DNA of 64,000 nt, from NCBI RefSeq assembly GCF_029168945.1, contig NC_083602.1, forward strand, positions 78,078,600 through 78,142,599, in the 5' to 3' direction. Made by a program: the position numbers and the translations under genes. Below are positions 23,591-36,134 of this stretch, piece by piece; the first letter of the stretch is position 1; each line of letters opens with the position of its first letter. The notes below the pieces were generated by a model. It had not been told where the DNA came from. It did no database searches and saw only the letters and a program-made list of their open reading frames with translations. Origin of the DNA: Cannabis sativa (Eukaryota > Streptophyta > Magnoliopsida > Rosales > Cannabaceae).

Positions 23591-23679
23591 GTACATACTA
23601 ACTCCAACAAATTAGTTTTTTTTTTTTTGGTAGGAAATTCACAAATTTGTTAAGTCTCTAATTCATTCCATTTAATTAA
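23591..23679 (+). repeat. tandem duplication, copy 2, middle remnant
   Basis: CATACTAACTCCAAC through AATTCATTCCATTTAATTAA follows copy 1 (4834 onward), apart from a T-run insertion near 23617. It is cut at 23679 by a MITE and resumes at 24166. Confidence 0.6.
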
Positions 23680-24156
23680 GAGCAATTTGCGGCGAAACTC
23701 CCTTATGTTTTAATTTTTATAAACTTAACCCTCTTATCATTTTTTTGGTGGCAAAACCCCTTTATGTTTATTTTTCTTTGCAAATTGGACACGCCAGTTA
23801 AATATTACCGATAAATATCAACTGGATAACCACTGTATACATCTGTGTATATGTAAAAGTAAAACTTCGAAATCGATACAGTTGTAATCCAGTTAGTATT
23901 TAACGGTAATATCTAACTAAAACTTTAAATTTACAAAGAAAAATAAACTTAAGGAGGTTTTTCCACTGAAATAAAAGATAAAGATGTTAAGTGTATAAAA
24001 ATTAAAACATAAGGAGATTTTGCTACAAAAAAAAGATAAGGGAGTTAAGTGTATAAACACTAAAATATAAGGGGGTTTTGCCACCAAAAAAAAAAAAGAT
24101 AAGAGGGTTAAGTGTATAAAAATTAAAACATAAGGGGATTTCGCCACAAATTACTC
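23680..24156. mobile_element. Mutator-type MITE (477 bp) with 9 bp target duplication
   Basis: Left end GAGCAATTTGCGGCGAAAC and the complement of the right end GAGTAATTTGTGGCGAAAT form long inverted repeats. The flanks tttaattaa (23671-23679 and 24157-24165) are a perfect 9 bp duplication, the hallmark of MULEs. The inner right half repeats a unit of about 60 bp (TAAGTGTATAAA...AACATAAGG...TTTTGCC) three to four times, so the TIR is extended by tandem repeats. An 'ORF' across it on minus is a by-product of those repeats. Confidence 0.85.
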
Positions 24157-24177
24157 TTTAATTAATTATGTGTCTTA

Positions 24178-24656
24178 GTCCATCTCCAATGGGAGATGTA
24201 AAAATTGTGCTATATTTAGCACAAAAATATTTTTTGGTAAATTTACACCAAATTTTAACTTTGTACTCTAATGCACAATTGTAAAATTTTGATGTAAAAT
24301 TTAATATCTAATTGATGTTTTATTAAAAAAAATAAAATCTAATAACTTTATAATCAATTTTATTATTATTTTAATATGTAAGACAATAAAAAAATAATAT
24401 AAATATTTTATAATTTAATGTGATAGTTAAATATACTAATAAAATAATAGAAATGACATAAATGTAAATGAAATATAATGCATTTATTGTAGTATAAATT
24501 TTACATCATAGTAAATATTGTATCAAATTTAACACAAAATTTGTTATGTGTCAAATTTACATCACTTTTTGGCACACAATTAAAGCACATTTTTTGGTAA
24601 ATGAGTTATATTTTAACTGTTCATCTCTTATTTACACCTCCATATTGGAGATGCTC
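24178..24656. mobile_element. Tourist-like MITE (479 bp) with TTA target duplication
   Basis: Ends GTCCATCTCCAATGGGAGATG and, as complement of the right end, GAGCATCTCCAATATGGAG. TTA lies on both sides (24175-24177, 24657-24659). The GAGCATCTCCAA-type terminus and the 3 bp TTA duplication point to the PIF/Harbinger group. A truncated copy lies at 4914-5208. Confidence 0.75.
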
Positions 24657-24659
24657 TTA

Positions 24660-24899
24660 GTTTTAGGATTCAAACTTCCTGCTAATGAAAGGAGATAAAA
24701 AAGTGAAACGGTTTGAATTATACTGGTAACCAAATGAGAATAAAATAAGAACATTTCTCATATCAACCGCACAATAAAAAAAAATCATTTTGTTTTATCC
24801 AGGATTATCACTCTAGCATTCTAGACACAGGCAAGTCCAGCGCAGTTTATAGATAAAAATATATACAATTTGTTAAAGGTAATAAAGGATCTTCAAAAT
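24660..24899 (-). other. GCP2 3' UTR and downstream flank
   Basis: AT-rich, non-coding, between the Tourist-like MITE and the GCP2 stop (24900-24902). I see no canonical AATAAA on the minus strand; near matches such as TATAAA occur. The MITE ends 240 bp past the stop codon and may contribute to the transcript end. Confidence 0.4.
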
Positions 24900-27800
24900 T
24901 CATTGCTCATTTCCAACGCCTAAGATCCACTGTGCTAGGTGGGTCAGATGTGGCTCTGCTTGGGAACTACTGCTGAGTATTGGTCCAAGGCTCTGAAGTT
25001 CCGTGTTGAATTCTCTCTCAAAGTTGCTGCAATTCAATTTCTTAGTGTAAGGGAAATCTTAATTTAGGAGGGTATGGAAGTCAGCCAAAAATTTTGAACT
25101 TACAGTATGGCTTCTGTGACACTTGTATTGCTGGAACTTAACTTTAGTGCACGAGATGGGCTCCGTGACTTCAATTGCTTGGAATTTTCTGTCACTTTTG
25201 AATTATCAAATGATTCCTCTATGCTGGGAATATCGATAGACGATGTAATTAGCCACTGTGTTGCTGCAGCATACTGTACGCATAGAGATTTAAGTTTCTC
25301 CACTTTCTGCATTTTAAGAATTTGTTATACTTTATCAAATTAAAGGAAGAAAACATAAAGGCACTAATATGCTTGCACTTTCTCCACAAGGATGATTTCA
25401 TTTTTGCTTATTAGGTTTCTCAAACTATGTAAAGGTCATTTGTATATTTGTTAAAAAGGTTCCACTTAAAGAAGATTTCAATCTAAGCAAAGAAATGAGA
25501 GAAATCTTTGCTTGTTTTTCTTTACGTATGTCCAACTGGTTATCTGAAAGCACAAGGCTATGAATTTATTGAGGAATTATATCAGCACTCAAAAGTAAAA
25601 TTAGATACATAGCTAACCTTGAGTAACTCAGGCAAAAGAAGCAAACATTCTCTCAGACACTTGTCAAGAAAAAAGTCATGGTGCTGGATAACCTGTTTAA
25701 AAAAGAACCATGTGAGAAACATGCGGCGCATCATCTAAAAGGATGTCAAATAAAATAATGTTCTCCCCTTCAACGTAAAAATCAAAAGAGGGAAATCCAA
25801 AGGAAAAGTAAATTCTGTGAAGGAAGACCTCATCTATACTCTTTGCCGACTGAAGTCTATTATGCATCACATGCCAGTTTGGTTCAAGAACCTGAAAACA
25901 ATTACTTTGTCATAGGCTGCAAGCAAATAAAATCCTCAATTCTAAGGGAAATCATACGACTGCCAAAACTCCAACTCAGTTCTTGAAAGAATACGAGATT
26001 GTTATCTTTATATTGAGCAAAATTCTATACAAATGGTTCCAAGCTATTCGAGATACTTGGTATCTCCCTTAGGTCTAGACAGACTCTTAACAAAAATCTT
26101 ACATACTCACTAGTAAACTAGACTTAAGAATTTAGGTGGCGTTTAGTTGGGACGAATGAAAATATAAGAATAGGAATGAGAATAGAATAAAATTTAAAAT
26201 ACATAAAAGAAATTGATAAAAATTCATTAAATTTTCTTATGTTACATTGGAATGGTCTTTCCTTCCATTTCAAACTGGAATAGTCATTCTACTAAAATAG
26301 TGGAATAGACCATCCATTGGAATGACATTTCAATACTTTAAAATGCAACTAAACAAAAATATATTGATCGGATCGCCAATCCAATAAATTCTGATGTGGA
26401 AACCATCAGACCTAAACCTTAATAAACATCTGAATATTGAAATATTATCTCTATACCTGAATATTTACCTGAGTGTTTTTTTCCACATCAGAATGTACTT
26501 TCTAATAGTTTTAATTATATAATATTGATATTTTATTTAAAAAAATTATTCAAATACAAAACATAATTAATATATTAAATTTTTAAAAAATTATCAGAAG
26601 TGTGCATAAATCATCCAATCCAATAACAACCGACCGATCCAATTACAACTGATCACCAAATATTGAATATCCAATTGTGATCGGATCGGATTAGATGTTA
26701 TTTTTGAATATCCAATTGTGATCGGATCGGATTAGATGTTATTTTTGAATATCCAATTAGATCGAATCGGATGTTGGATAGGGTGTCCAAAAATTCAATA
26801 CATCCAACATCCAATTGGACTAATTAGTATTTTTATTTAGTTTGAATTGGTATAATTAGATTTTATATTGTTATACATAAAATATATTTTTATATATAAA
26901 GATTAACATTAAAATTTTACTCTTTTTTCGAATCTAATACATACTAGACTTAAAATATTGGATGGATCCGATCCGATCTAAAAAATATAAAGTCTAAAAT
27001 ATTGAATAAATTCAAATTAAACCAATAAATATATATGAAATACATCCAACGGATAGAACCGATATCGATTAGATGACTGAAATTAATTGAATCAGATCGG
27101 ATGATAAAATCTAACATTCAATATATAATTGGATCGGATCTGAATAAGCCTAAAAATATTAGATGTGGTCCAATAAACACCCATAAAAATTATGTTTCAA
27201 ACATGCTAAATACGTATCAATTTCATATAAATGGGCAAAGAAAATAATCATATATTAAAAAGTAAACAAATAATATTTAAATTAAATAAAATTATAAATA
27301 AATTATTAATATTATACATGTGATATGATCTTCAAAAGGATCTCTTTAATTTTTTATGGTATGTGACACAATACTAACATTGCTTATATTTTATTATTGT
27401 AAATATTTTGCATTAATGCAATAATCAATATATTTTAGGTTATTATATGTATATGTTTTTTCCATTTTTGGATGCCTAGTGTGGGCAGTATTGGTTTTGT
27501 ATGGCCAGTATAATCAGTTTTGGTTTTGTATGCCAGTAAGTCAGTCTTCGTCTTCAGGTTTAATTTTGTATGGCCAATATGGTAAGTTTTGATTTGTTAG
27601 GCCAATATGATCTAAAAAATATCAGATATAATGGAGACACTTGAAGTATTGGAGACAAGCACAGCACAAATAAGTCCTAGTCTTTACATTATAGAATTAA
27701 GTGTGACGATATTTATTTAAATTTTATACTTATTAAAATTTGACACTAATTAACTTTGTTCTTTATTTTGTAGGTGTTTTATTGGTAGGGTGGATTGTCG

Positions 27801-30800
27801 AAATTAGAGGTTTTCCTTTCCTTCCTTATATTAAGGTTTTGTTGTAAAACTAAGATATCTCTGCATGCCCTTAGATAGACAATGGACTACTTTAGATGGA
27901 AAAAAATCTTCTACTTATTGCGTAAAGTAGTTACTTTTGTTATTTTAATCTTTATTGATTACTCTGACACAATACTAACATAAACCTTATATTAGACAAT
28001 ATTGTATATAAGTAAAATGAGGTTACTGACTTGACTTGATGTTGCATAACCAAAAAAAAAAACATAGCATATATGTCTAGTTTTTCAAGTAAAATCCTCA
28101 ATACTATGTCAGGAAAAACTGATAAATGACCCCATATCGATATCCCTACTAATTGATAGATCAGAATTCTACCATTTGGTAACTTCTCAAAGAACAAACT
28201 AGCAGCTCATCTCTTCAATCCAAATTAAATCCTAGCATGTGACACTTTCTCAAATTACAAAATAGTAGTTAATGGGATAATGCATTGCGAATATCCTGTA
28301 TATTGGCTGCTATTGTAGTGAGTAGTAGATGAGCTGGAATATAGTACTTACTGTAGCAAGTAACTCTACCACTCTACCTATTTTATTTCTTGTTGATTCA
28401 TTATGGAGTGAACATTGGTCGGATTGCAACATATACTATTCCACCCAATATAATTGTCGGGTTGTAGAAATTTAATTGTAATCCACCTAATTAAAAAGAA
28501 AAAAAAAATTAACTTGCCAGATAATTTTGTCGGTTTATTTGGGTTAACCAGTCCTAATTGTTATAATTTTTCTTTTATTATTATTGCTAGTTTTTAGTAT
28601 CCAAAATCATTAGATTTAGAATTAATAGAAGTATAATATTTATATTCAAGCTTAAAACTATAATAGTCTAAATTATTGTTCAAAACTAAAAAAAAAAATA
28701 GAACATTAATTGAATTAGTGTTAAGCATTAAACAAACATTAATCCTTAAGAAATTAAAATATATATATGTAAATTAAAATAGTCTAACTTCTAAAGTTCA
28801 ATTTTTACTATCAATATCATTATGACATTATCTATAAATCTAAATATCAAATAAAACATCAAAAAATTTAAATTTTAAATAAAAAATAATTAAATTATTT
28901 AACATAATTTATATAATATATTATATAATTTTTTTTACAAGAAATTGTAAATCGATTTATTCGAGTTATATTGGTAAGAATGGAATAATTTACAACCAAC
29001 CCAATATATTTATTGGGTAGTTTGGATTTTCGTTGGATTATTTGAGTTGCATATTTTGTCGATTTATTCAGTTTGGTTTGGTTGGTTTACTTGGAATGGG
29101 CGTTTTTCTGAAATTTTTGAACACCTATAGTTGTGAGCTATGAACATACAGGGTTTTTTTTTTTTTTTTTTTTTTTGACAAAACGAATCAACAAGTTTCT
29201 GTCAACGTGGTTCAGCAAAGATTTATAATGTGAAAATTAACAAACAGAGAGGGAAAAAAGGCGTACAGCAGACACATGTAAGTGTGATGCCAAAAGGAGC
29301 TAAATTCAATGATTGGAATACACAACTCAAACAGTACAGAATGGTGATTCATGCTATAAACGAAACCACAAAGGAGAATTCAATGAGAGAGAAAGAGATT
29401 TGGGTGCACCTCAAATGTTAGATAGTGTAGAAGGCTGTTAATAAATTTAAGCATGCTGCGACAGAGCAATGATGATCTGGGAATGGCGGTTCCACGCATT
29501 TTAAGACTACGAACTCCCTGCAGTCATTAAATTAGAAGAGAAAAAAGGGAAAGTACTGTCTTTAGAAATAACAGTTGATAGAGAAGTAGATCATACTTGA
29601 TGAACTTGCCAAGCCCCACAAAGCTGACGATCAACATGTTTGCAGTGGAAAAGAAAGCGGAAAATCAATTGATACTTGGTTAGGGCTTTTTTAGAGATAA
29701 CTATTGACAATGGCCATCGAACCTGAAAAAGAGTGAGACAATGTTCATAGTGAGCTCAATCAGTTGCATATTCGTATGGATATGGCCACATTTGAGAAGG
29801 GTTATACCCCAAAAATTAACCACATTCCAAAAACAAAATTGATACAAGCAATATAATTTATAGAGCCAGTAAACTATGTCATTCAGCAGTCTAGCATTGA
29901 ATGAGGGTATGTATGAATCCTTCATCAGGAACTCTGTGCAGCGGAAAATCCTGAATTTGAGACTTTCTACCAAAAACATTCTCTTAAACCCGTAATCATG
30001 ATTTCTCACTGCAAGGTGCACTCTCAGCAGTCACTTTAGACCAGCAACTGCAACGTACTATGTTTTGAATATTTTTTTATACATTTTGGGGACTTGAGCC
30101 CCACCACTCACCCAACCACTTGAGCTAGGCTAATGCGGCCAGACAGTCTTTTGGTAGTAGAAACATCCAAAACTTTAACTAGAAAACAAGGGTAACCTCA
30201 TATTGCTTTTTCAACTTAGTTACATAAAATGATAATTTGATGAAAGAAGATGCCTACTCGAAACAGACCTTGTAACTCAATGAAAGCGTCTCAAGACCAG
30301 TTACATTAACTGGCTCCCCTAGGTCATTATCGTGAGTATTTCTGCTATTTTCATCATCTTTGAGAGTCCCTAGTCTTTGGAGCAAAGAACATGTTTCCTG
30401 AAACAAAAGAAAAAAAGAAAACAAATAGCTGCAGATTTATGAAAGGTAACAAACAAGTTTCTCAGTTGCAGACAAGAGAATGAGCTGTTTACCACACAAC
30501 ATGTTAAGTCCTCATGGCAAGGATCAGCTGCAGCTGCTGTAGTACGCAAAGCAAGGTCTAGCAGTGACTTCAGCAAAAAAAACCAGTCATTAAGCCTTAA
30601 TATTCTATGAGATTTACATTTTATGTGAAATATCCATGAAAGGTAAGGACCAAACCTGCAGCTTTTCAACAGAAATCTCATCAAGCTTTTTTGTCAACTC
30701 ATCCTTAGCTATATCCATAAAATGGACCAGGAAATCACCCTGTAATACATATCACCATTTTAGAACTTCATTTATGGGTAAATAAAAGATTAGCAATACA

Positions 30801-33800
30801 CAGGTACAACACACTTCCAGAAGAAAAATGAAAATGCCGCTATCGCACACCCAAATTGAAACATGCACAGGCCTGCTGTAATCAATTCTCTATAATTCAG
30901 CGAAGCTTTTTGTAGAGGAAACAATCATATCAAGGAGATCTACTTCCTGATTCTTATAGAGATGTGGCTTTATATTTTAGTAAATATAAGGGATATTCTC
31001 GGATTCCAAAAACTCAAGGGTTGTATAGTGTTGTACTTCACAGGTGTAGCCCTAATCCCTTTCTTATATAGGTTGCCGCTGTACCTTGTCTATAAAAGGG
31101 AGAGTAGTTCTGCCTCTCTCTTTTTTTTTTTTTTTTATGAATATAAATACAATATACTTTCACCTGATTATAGTGTTCTATTTATCATTTATTTTATTTT
31201 TCTGGTATACTATACAGCAGACTACAATAATATAGATAGATTTTCAGTTATCCTTTTCAGAATAACTGAATTAATAATTGCTCAATTCTACTGTGTCAAT
31301 AACCATATTTGATTATTTCACGGAAACAAATAATTTTTTCTAAGCGAAATAAATTTCCCTACAGCATAATAGTTCGTTTACACATAGAATATAATAACAT
31401 ATTTATCATAAGCCTAATGTTTGTAAATATAAAAGAAAATGGTGAATGACAGTTTCTGTTTTGTTAATAAAGCATCATAAGTTTTTTATATACCTGGTCA
31501 AGCAAAAGATAGTGCTTTATAGATCGCAGTTTTCCCATAAGATCATACTGCAATAAAAATAGCATAATGATCATGTAATAATGTAAATACAGTGCCATTT
31601 AGATAATACGGCATGGATAAAATATTCTCTCAGAATTTCAAATATAACAAGATACAAGACAACACATTTCAGAAATAAATTGAGCTTCACCTTTTCTTTG
31701 ATGAGATTAAGGAGCTCTCCACTGGCAAAGTCATAGGCTGATTTTATACATTCAAGATAATGATGATTTGTGCCAAAACTCATCAATTTTGAGTTTTCTG
31801 ATACAGGAACCTAGACATACACTCCAATTAGTCAAATCTACAATGCAACTACAAGGAGGACAAGGGAAATTACTATTACTATCTTTAATTTTCCCTCCCT
31901 AACAATAAATGTTAAAATAATCTTAATGAATGAAAGCAACAATATAAACTATAATAGAACCTGAACACTGTGCCCACATTCCCTCATGACATTTAGATAT
32001 TTTCCTGTTGTCAAAATTGTCCCAGCGGTATTTGCAAGGAAGCTGGGGATCCCATCTTTAAGACTATAGCGTTGCCTCCAATACTTAGCATCATAATCTT
32101 GTGTTAGGCTCTCCTGTAGAATTCTAAAACTGTAAATATCATAAGACAACTTGCACCTGCACTAATTCTGAAAGAAGACAATGTACCTTCTGAAGAGTTT
32201 TGTTCTCAGCAATGAAAAATTCACCGTAAGGATCATCAATTACCCCTTCGTAGACCCACCTGAGGTGTTATAATTACCATAGAAGAAGCAAAATAAATTA
32301 GAGCGAACTGCTAATTATAATGCAAAAGATGACAGTAGAAAATGCTCAGAGCTGAGAGTGTTTCGCATAAAAGAAGCAAAATAAAACATGATGAGAACCT
32401 GCTCCAAATGATATTAAACCACCCGCTAACCAGAGAAACCAGAGTTGGATAATAGCAGATATCAATGGAACAGTAAAGAAAAACTGAAAATGGTGAGTTG
32501 TTATTTAGTAAAGTAGAAAAAGGAAGACTAAAGTCTCTTACAGCAGAGAGAGAGAGCTGAGCTCTAGTGATATTGAGAACACTTAATTCTAGCTTATTCC
32601 TTCCCACAGACAAGCACGCTCTATATGAGCACTCACCACTAGAAAATTACTAAAACACCCCTCCACTCACTCACAGCCAACTAGCAAACACTCTCACTGT
32701 CCATTACCCCTCCTTGTTTACGCATATTCAACTAAAAAAATAGATTTAAAACAAGAATAATCAATTCAATCCAAAATAGAAAAAAAAGAAGGGGCAAAAA
32801 CAGTATAAAAACATGATATAGAGATATACTATTATTGCCATAGTGCTATCTTGAGCCTCAAAGGATAATTATTTATAAAAGACTAAAATGAAGTCCAACA
32901 TAAAAGGATTAAAGGGAAAATAATAAAAATTTAAAAATACATCATGTCGTAGATATTTTAGATCCTTTCCAAGAATTTACACGAACATGTGCACCAGATA
33001 GAACATTTTAAAAGTAAAGTCCAAAGTCCAGAATCAAGTGAACATTTTCAAAGTGAATTGAGGAAATTTCACCGTGAACAACAAAGTAATATTGAGAGAT
33101 GTGCAGTATGTACCTCTCTAATATGCTAAGGTATGCATTGCTTGCACATTGTGCCATCTTTTCTAGCAAAGATCTTACAGCATTATCACCAGCCATTGCC
33201 TTGGCCTAAATATTGCAAGAGTAAATCAATTTGAATAACATTGGAAAAAAAAAAAAAGAGGACCTTTAGCCTACAGCTGATGAGTGAAGCCACAGCGTAA
33301 TGACATTTTTTGTTCCAGCAAACTTTAGTCTTATGTACGAGATGTAACCTGGCTTTGCAAGAGGTTCAGAACTGCAGAGCCTGCATAATTGTTAGCTGAA
33401 GCCTTCTGTATGACAGATGATAATGCCTGCATGGACCCCATCATTGGCTGCAACATACCATTTTGAGAATCCTGAGTAAACAACCTAATGACCTCAATGC
33501 AAATAAGAAAGTTCTAAGAGAAGCCAAACCTGACAGTAAAACCACAACCCTTGTAGTGAGAGTCTTCCAAGCCGAAATTGATGTTCAAGCTGGGCCACCA
33601 TGGCATGGTAATCCTAGAAATAAAAAACAAAAAGACACATTCAGTGAGGTGAGGCATATTAATTGTATTAGCAAATTCAGTAATACATAGATTAGCAACC
33701 AAAACATCAAAGCATATTTGATTTGAAGAGGAAATTGCCACAAGATTAAGATAGATTTGAATTTGAATGTTCCAAAAAACTAAAAAAGTAATACAATAAG

Positions 33801-36134
33801 ACCTCGTCATGTTCATCTTTACTAAAAAGTAATACAATAAGACCTCGTCAAGTTTAATGGAATTGGTGCAGCTTTTGGAACATGTGAACATAGCTCATTC
33901 ATCGATTGATGGTAGGGGTTGGAAGCCAGAATATGGAGGCTCTTTTTCTTGCAAATCTGCCTTCCTTTGGTTTACCTCAAGTCACAGATCGAGGGACTTA
34001 ATGTGGACCAAAACTCTATGGAAATGTTGCGTTCCAGTAAAAGTAAAAGTTTTTGGTTGGTTGGTGGCTCTAAGGAAAGCAAATGTTCATGAAGTAATAC
34101 AAAAGAGAGGACCATACATGGCCATTTCTCCGGGATGGTGTATCTGTTGCAAGACCAGTAATGAAATGATCGAGCATCTGTTCCTTCATTGCACATACAC
34201 TCAAAAAATATGGACATTACTTTATCAAGAACTTAGGTTGGAATGGGTTTTGCCATGTTTGGTGACACATGCCCTACTAAGTAAACCGGTGGTAAGCAAA
34301 AGAAAAGTTAAGCTTTGGAGGACTACAATGTTAGCACTACTTTGGGCTGTGTGGAATGAGAGAAATAGTAGAATTATTGAAGGACAAGAGGGATTAGCAA
34401 CCTTTGTTTGGGAGAGAATAAAATTTTGGACTGCCACATGGATCTTTAAAACCGAACACTTTGAGGCCTTTTCTTTCCTAGACTTATGCAGGGATTGGAG
34501 TGCTTCGATGTAAAACTTGGGATTTCTTTCTTTTTGTTTGCTTGGTCATTCAATGTGCTAACTCATTATATTGTTATAATTTTATGTACCATGGTTTTCC
34601 TCCGCCACAAGTGAGGCTTTAATAATATCGGGGGAGCCTTGCCAAGTGGGCTCCTTCTCTTTTTTCAAAAAACCATCCTATACAAAAAATGAAAAAATTT
34701 CAAGAGAAGCTCATAGAGCGGATCCGCTATCTTCGGAGAACGGATGGAATGCGTATCTCGGCCAAAAAGCGCATGGAGCGCTTGGTCGACATGATCGCGG
34801 GGGAAAGCAAAATATTCCAAATGAATCTCCAGTTTTGACTTTCTTTTTCTTACAATTCAACTTTAACATAAAAGAATTGAGTTCAGCCAAATCGACACTA
34901 CTTTAGTTCATTCTACTAGTTAAGAAAATCCAAATCACAGGGTTTGACAGATACAGTAGAGCACTGCAGTTATTTTACTGATTAGGCATATTACACAGCA
35001 AATTAACATCAATCTGAACTAAAAACTAGAAAAAATCAATGACTTGCAGTGAAGAAAACCTACTAGAAGCAGTGCCCGTAGTGCAGCAGCAAAAGCATGG
35101 TTGACCAGGCCATTCTTGAATTGTGACCTTGATTCAACAAATCGGTTGATCAACATGAAGCTTTCACACAACGGAAAAATCCGCTTAGCTAATTCCTGAA
35201 GCAGTATGTTTTAACCAGCATAGACAACTTAAGTAATAAAGCTAGAATCAGCTGTACAGAGAAAAAAAAATATGATGATTTTACTTCTTTAAATGAAATA
35301 ATTGAGCAAAACCACATGCTATTAGTGTCCCATTTTGAGAAATTTAAAAAAAAAAAAAAGAATCATTGTTTCCCTCCTTTTATTTTTTTGGCTGGTAAAG
35401 CTTATTTCAATAGCCATATAGTCCAGAAATCAGAAGTAATAAAGCCACATTACATTTAAAGCACATGGCAAAACGTATTCAATTATACAACAGCTAAAAG
35501 CATGCACTAAACCGCACCTGTATTGCTAAATCCATGGACGCATCCATCTGGAAAGTAAAATCATCCTCCATTCCACGGACCCTTTTAATGGAAATGTATC
35601 TTCCTTCAATTCCAACCAATGCAGAAAGTAGGTCATCAATAAGAATAAGTTCCTGCATAATCAAACAACATCAAAATAAGAACTAATTTTCATTTATTTC
35701 CAGTTCACAAAATGAAGTTACAAAAACGAATCACAGAATATCTCAATCGAGGAATATAAATGCTACCTGAACCGCAGCATTGTAACACCCAATAGGATTG
35801 TCCGATCCCAGGCTGCAGAATTCAAAAAAATAAATAAATGTGTTCAGTTTTTGCTTCAGTGTTACCTAAACTTATTGCTGAATCGATACCTGAAGGAATC
35901 AACGGAATGACTCTTCGTTTCGGCGAAGCGGGAGGCAGTCTTAACTTCCTGAGTAGAATAGAATCGAATAAAATCCCCAATCGAGGAACAATGTGAAAAT
36001 CATGGAATGAAGAAAAATAAGTAAGAAAGGGAAGAGGTGAGAGTGACCTGGTGAAAGCGACCAGTGAGAAATGGCCTGTCTGAGTTCCATGGAGGGGTTG
36101 AAGGAGACGATAGCGTGGAAGAAGATGTGTCCAT
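24900..36134 (-). CDS. GCP2: gamma-tubulin complex component 2 (GCP2/SPC97 type), complete, 21 exons
   Basis: Exons (high to low): 36048-36134, 35890-35948, 35767-35812, 35518-35652, 35064-35195, 33530-33613, 33349-33447, 33114-33205, 32187-32259, 31961-32113, 31691-31810, 31494-31547, 30656-30739, 30493-30567, 30269-30397, 29597-29722, 29410-29517, 25829-25891, 25618-25692, 25104-25306, 24900-25026. All introns are GT-AG and phases agree, giving 707 residues without a stop, close to the usual size of plant GCP2. The start ATG (36132-36134) opens MDTSSSTLSS. The GCP N-terminal domain includes LILIDDLLSALVGIEGRYI (66-84) and the hallmark YWRQRY...TGKYLNVMRECG (about 280-315). The C-terminal gamma-tubulin-binding domain spans roughly 360-660 (ALTKYQLIFRFLFHCKHV, LLCRSMLKFINSLLHYL). 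GCP2 pairs with GCP3 in the gamma-tubulin small complex that nucleates microtubules. Confidence 0.95.
26133..26365 (-). mobile_element. second copy of the ARI8-intron MITE family, in GCP2 intron
   Basis: Inverted relative to 2364-2622. TAGGTGGCGTTTAGTTGGGA and GAATAGGAATGAGAATAGAA match the complement of the right half of the first copy, and the far end AAATGCAACTAAACAAAAAT matches its left half. The right terminus is eroded. It lies in the 3.5 kb intron 25892-29409. Confidence 0.55.
26595..27185. mobile_element. non-autonomous hAT element (591 bp) in GCP2 intron
   Basis: Perfect 8 bp duplication aaaattat at 26587-26594 and 27186-27193. Ends are CAGAAGTGTGCATAAATC and, as complement of the right end, TATGGGTGTTTATTGG, in the style of hAT termini. 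The interior is rich in GATCGGATCGGAT-type words, and a unit of about 43 bp (GAATATCCAATTGTGATCGG...) is repeated in tandem near 26664-26750. No transposase frame. Confidence 0.75.
27194..28409. other. AT-rich part of the 3.5 kb GCP2 intron
   Basis: No gene or clear element. A loose repeat of the phrase TTTTGTATGGCCAGTAT recurs three times near 27490-27600. Short frames here have no coding character. Confidence 0.4.
28410..29128. mobile_element. possible second hAT-like element in the same GCP2 intron
   Basis: The stretch is rich in GTCGGATTG, GTCGGGTTG and GGTTTGGTTGG words and ends GAACACCTA, whose complement TAGGTGTTC resembles hAT termini. The left end is only guessed (GAGTGAACATTGG), and no target duplication was found. 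The 23 bp T run at 29154 follows. Confidence 0.3.
33781..33850 (+). repeat. 42 bp imperfect tandem duplication at a LINE 5' junction
   Basis: AAAGTAATACAATAAGACCTCGTCA occurs at about 33785-33809 and again at 33826-33850, with GTTCATCTTTAC between. LINE-like coding sequence starts directly after the second copy. This may be a target-site or filler duplication made during LINE integration. Confidence 0.6.
33851..34670 (+). pseudogene. 5'-truncated L1-like LINE, ORF2 C-terminus and 3' end, in GCP2 intron
   Basis: The frame 33857-34513 (218 codons) carries the plant zf-RVT domain: SCKSAFLWF, VPVKVKVFGWLVALRKANV, a CxxC pair in GWCICCKT, and the EMIEHLFLHC motif. A non-coding tail follows, ending at an A-rich stretch near 34665. 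It is antisense to GCP2 within intron 33614-35063. It keeps a full-length frame for this part, but RT and endonuclease are absent. Confidence 0.8.
34689..34838 (+). other. unrecognised 49-codon frame, GC-richer than its surroundings
   Basis: ATG 34689 to TGA 34836. The predicted peptide starts MKKFQEKLIERIRYLRRTDG and is strongly basic and helix-prone (SAKKRMERLVDM). It stands out because the sequence is markedly GC-richer than the rest of the intron and lies directly after the LINE tail, on the strand opposite GCP2. I do not recognise the family. It may be a retrocopied gene fragment carried by the LINE, or captured host coding sequence. Confidence 0.3.

Noticed and set aside
23917..24147. 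Hydrophobic repetitive 76-residue minus-strand frame
   Set aside because: Produced by the tandem units of the MULE MITE; the repeating peptide mirrors the DNA repeat.
29154..29176. T run as a retroposon poly-A tail on the minus strand
   Set aside because: No processed gene or SINE body is recognisable beside it and no flanking duplication was found.
30962..31312. 116-codon Phe/Tyr-rich plus-strand frame
   Set aside because: Lies within a GCP2 intron, is AT-driven and includes a T run; no recognisable domain.
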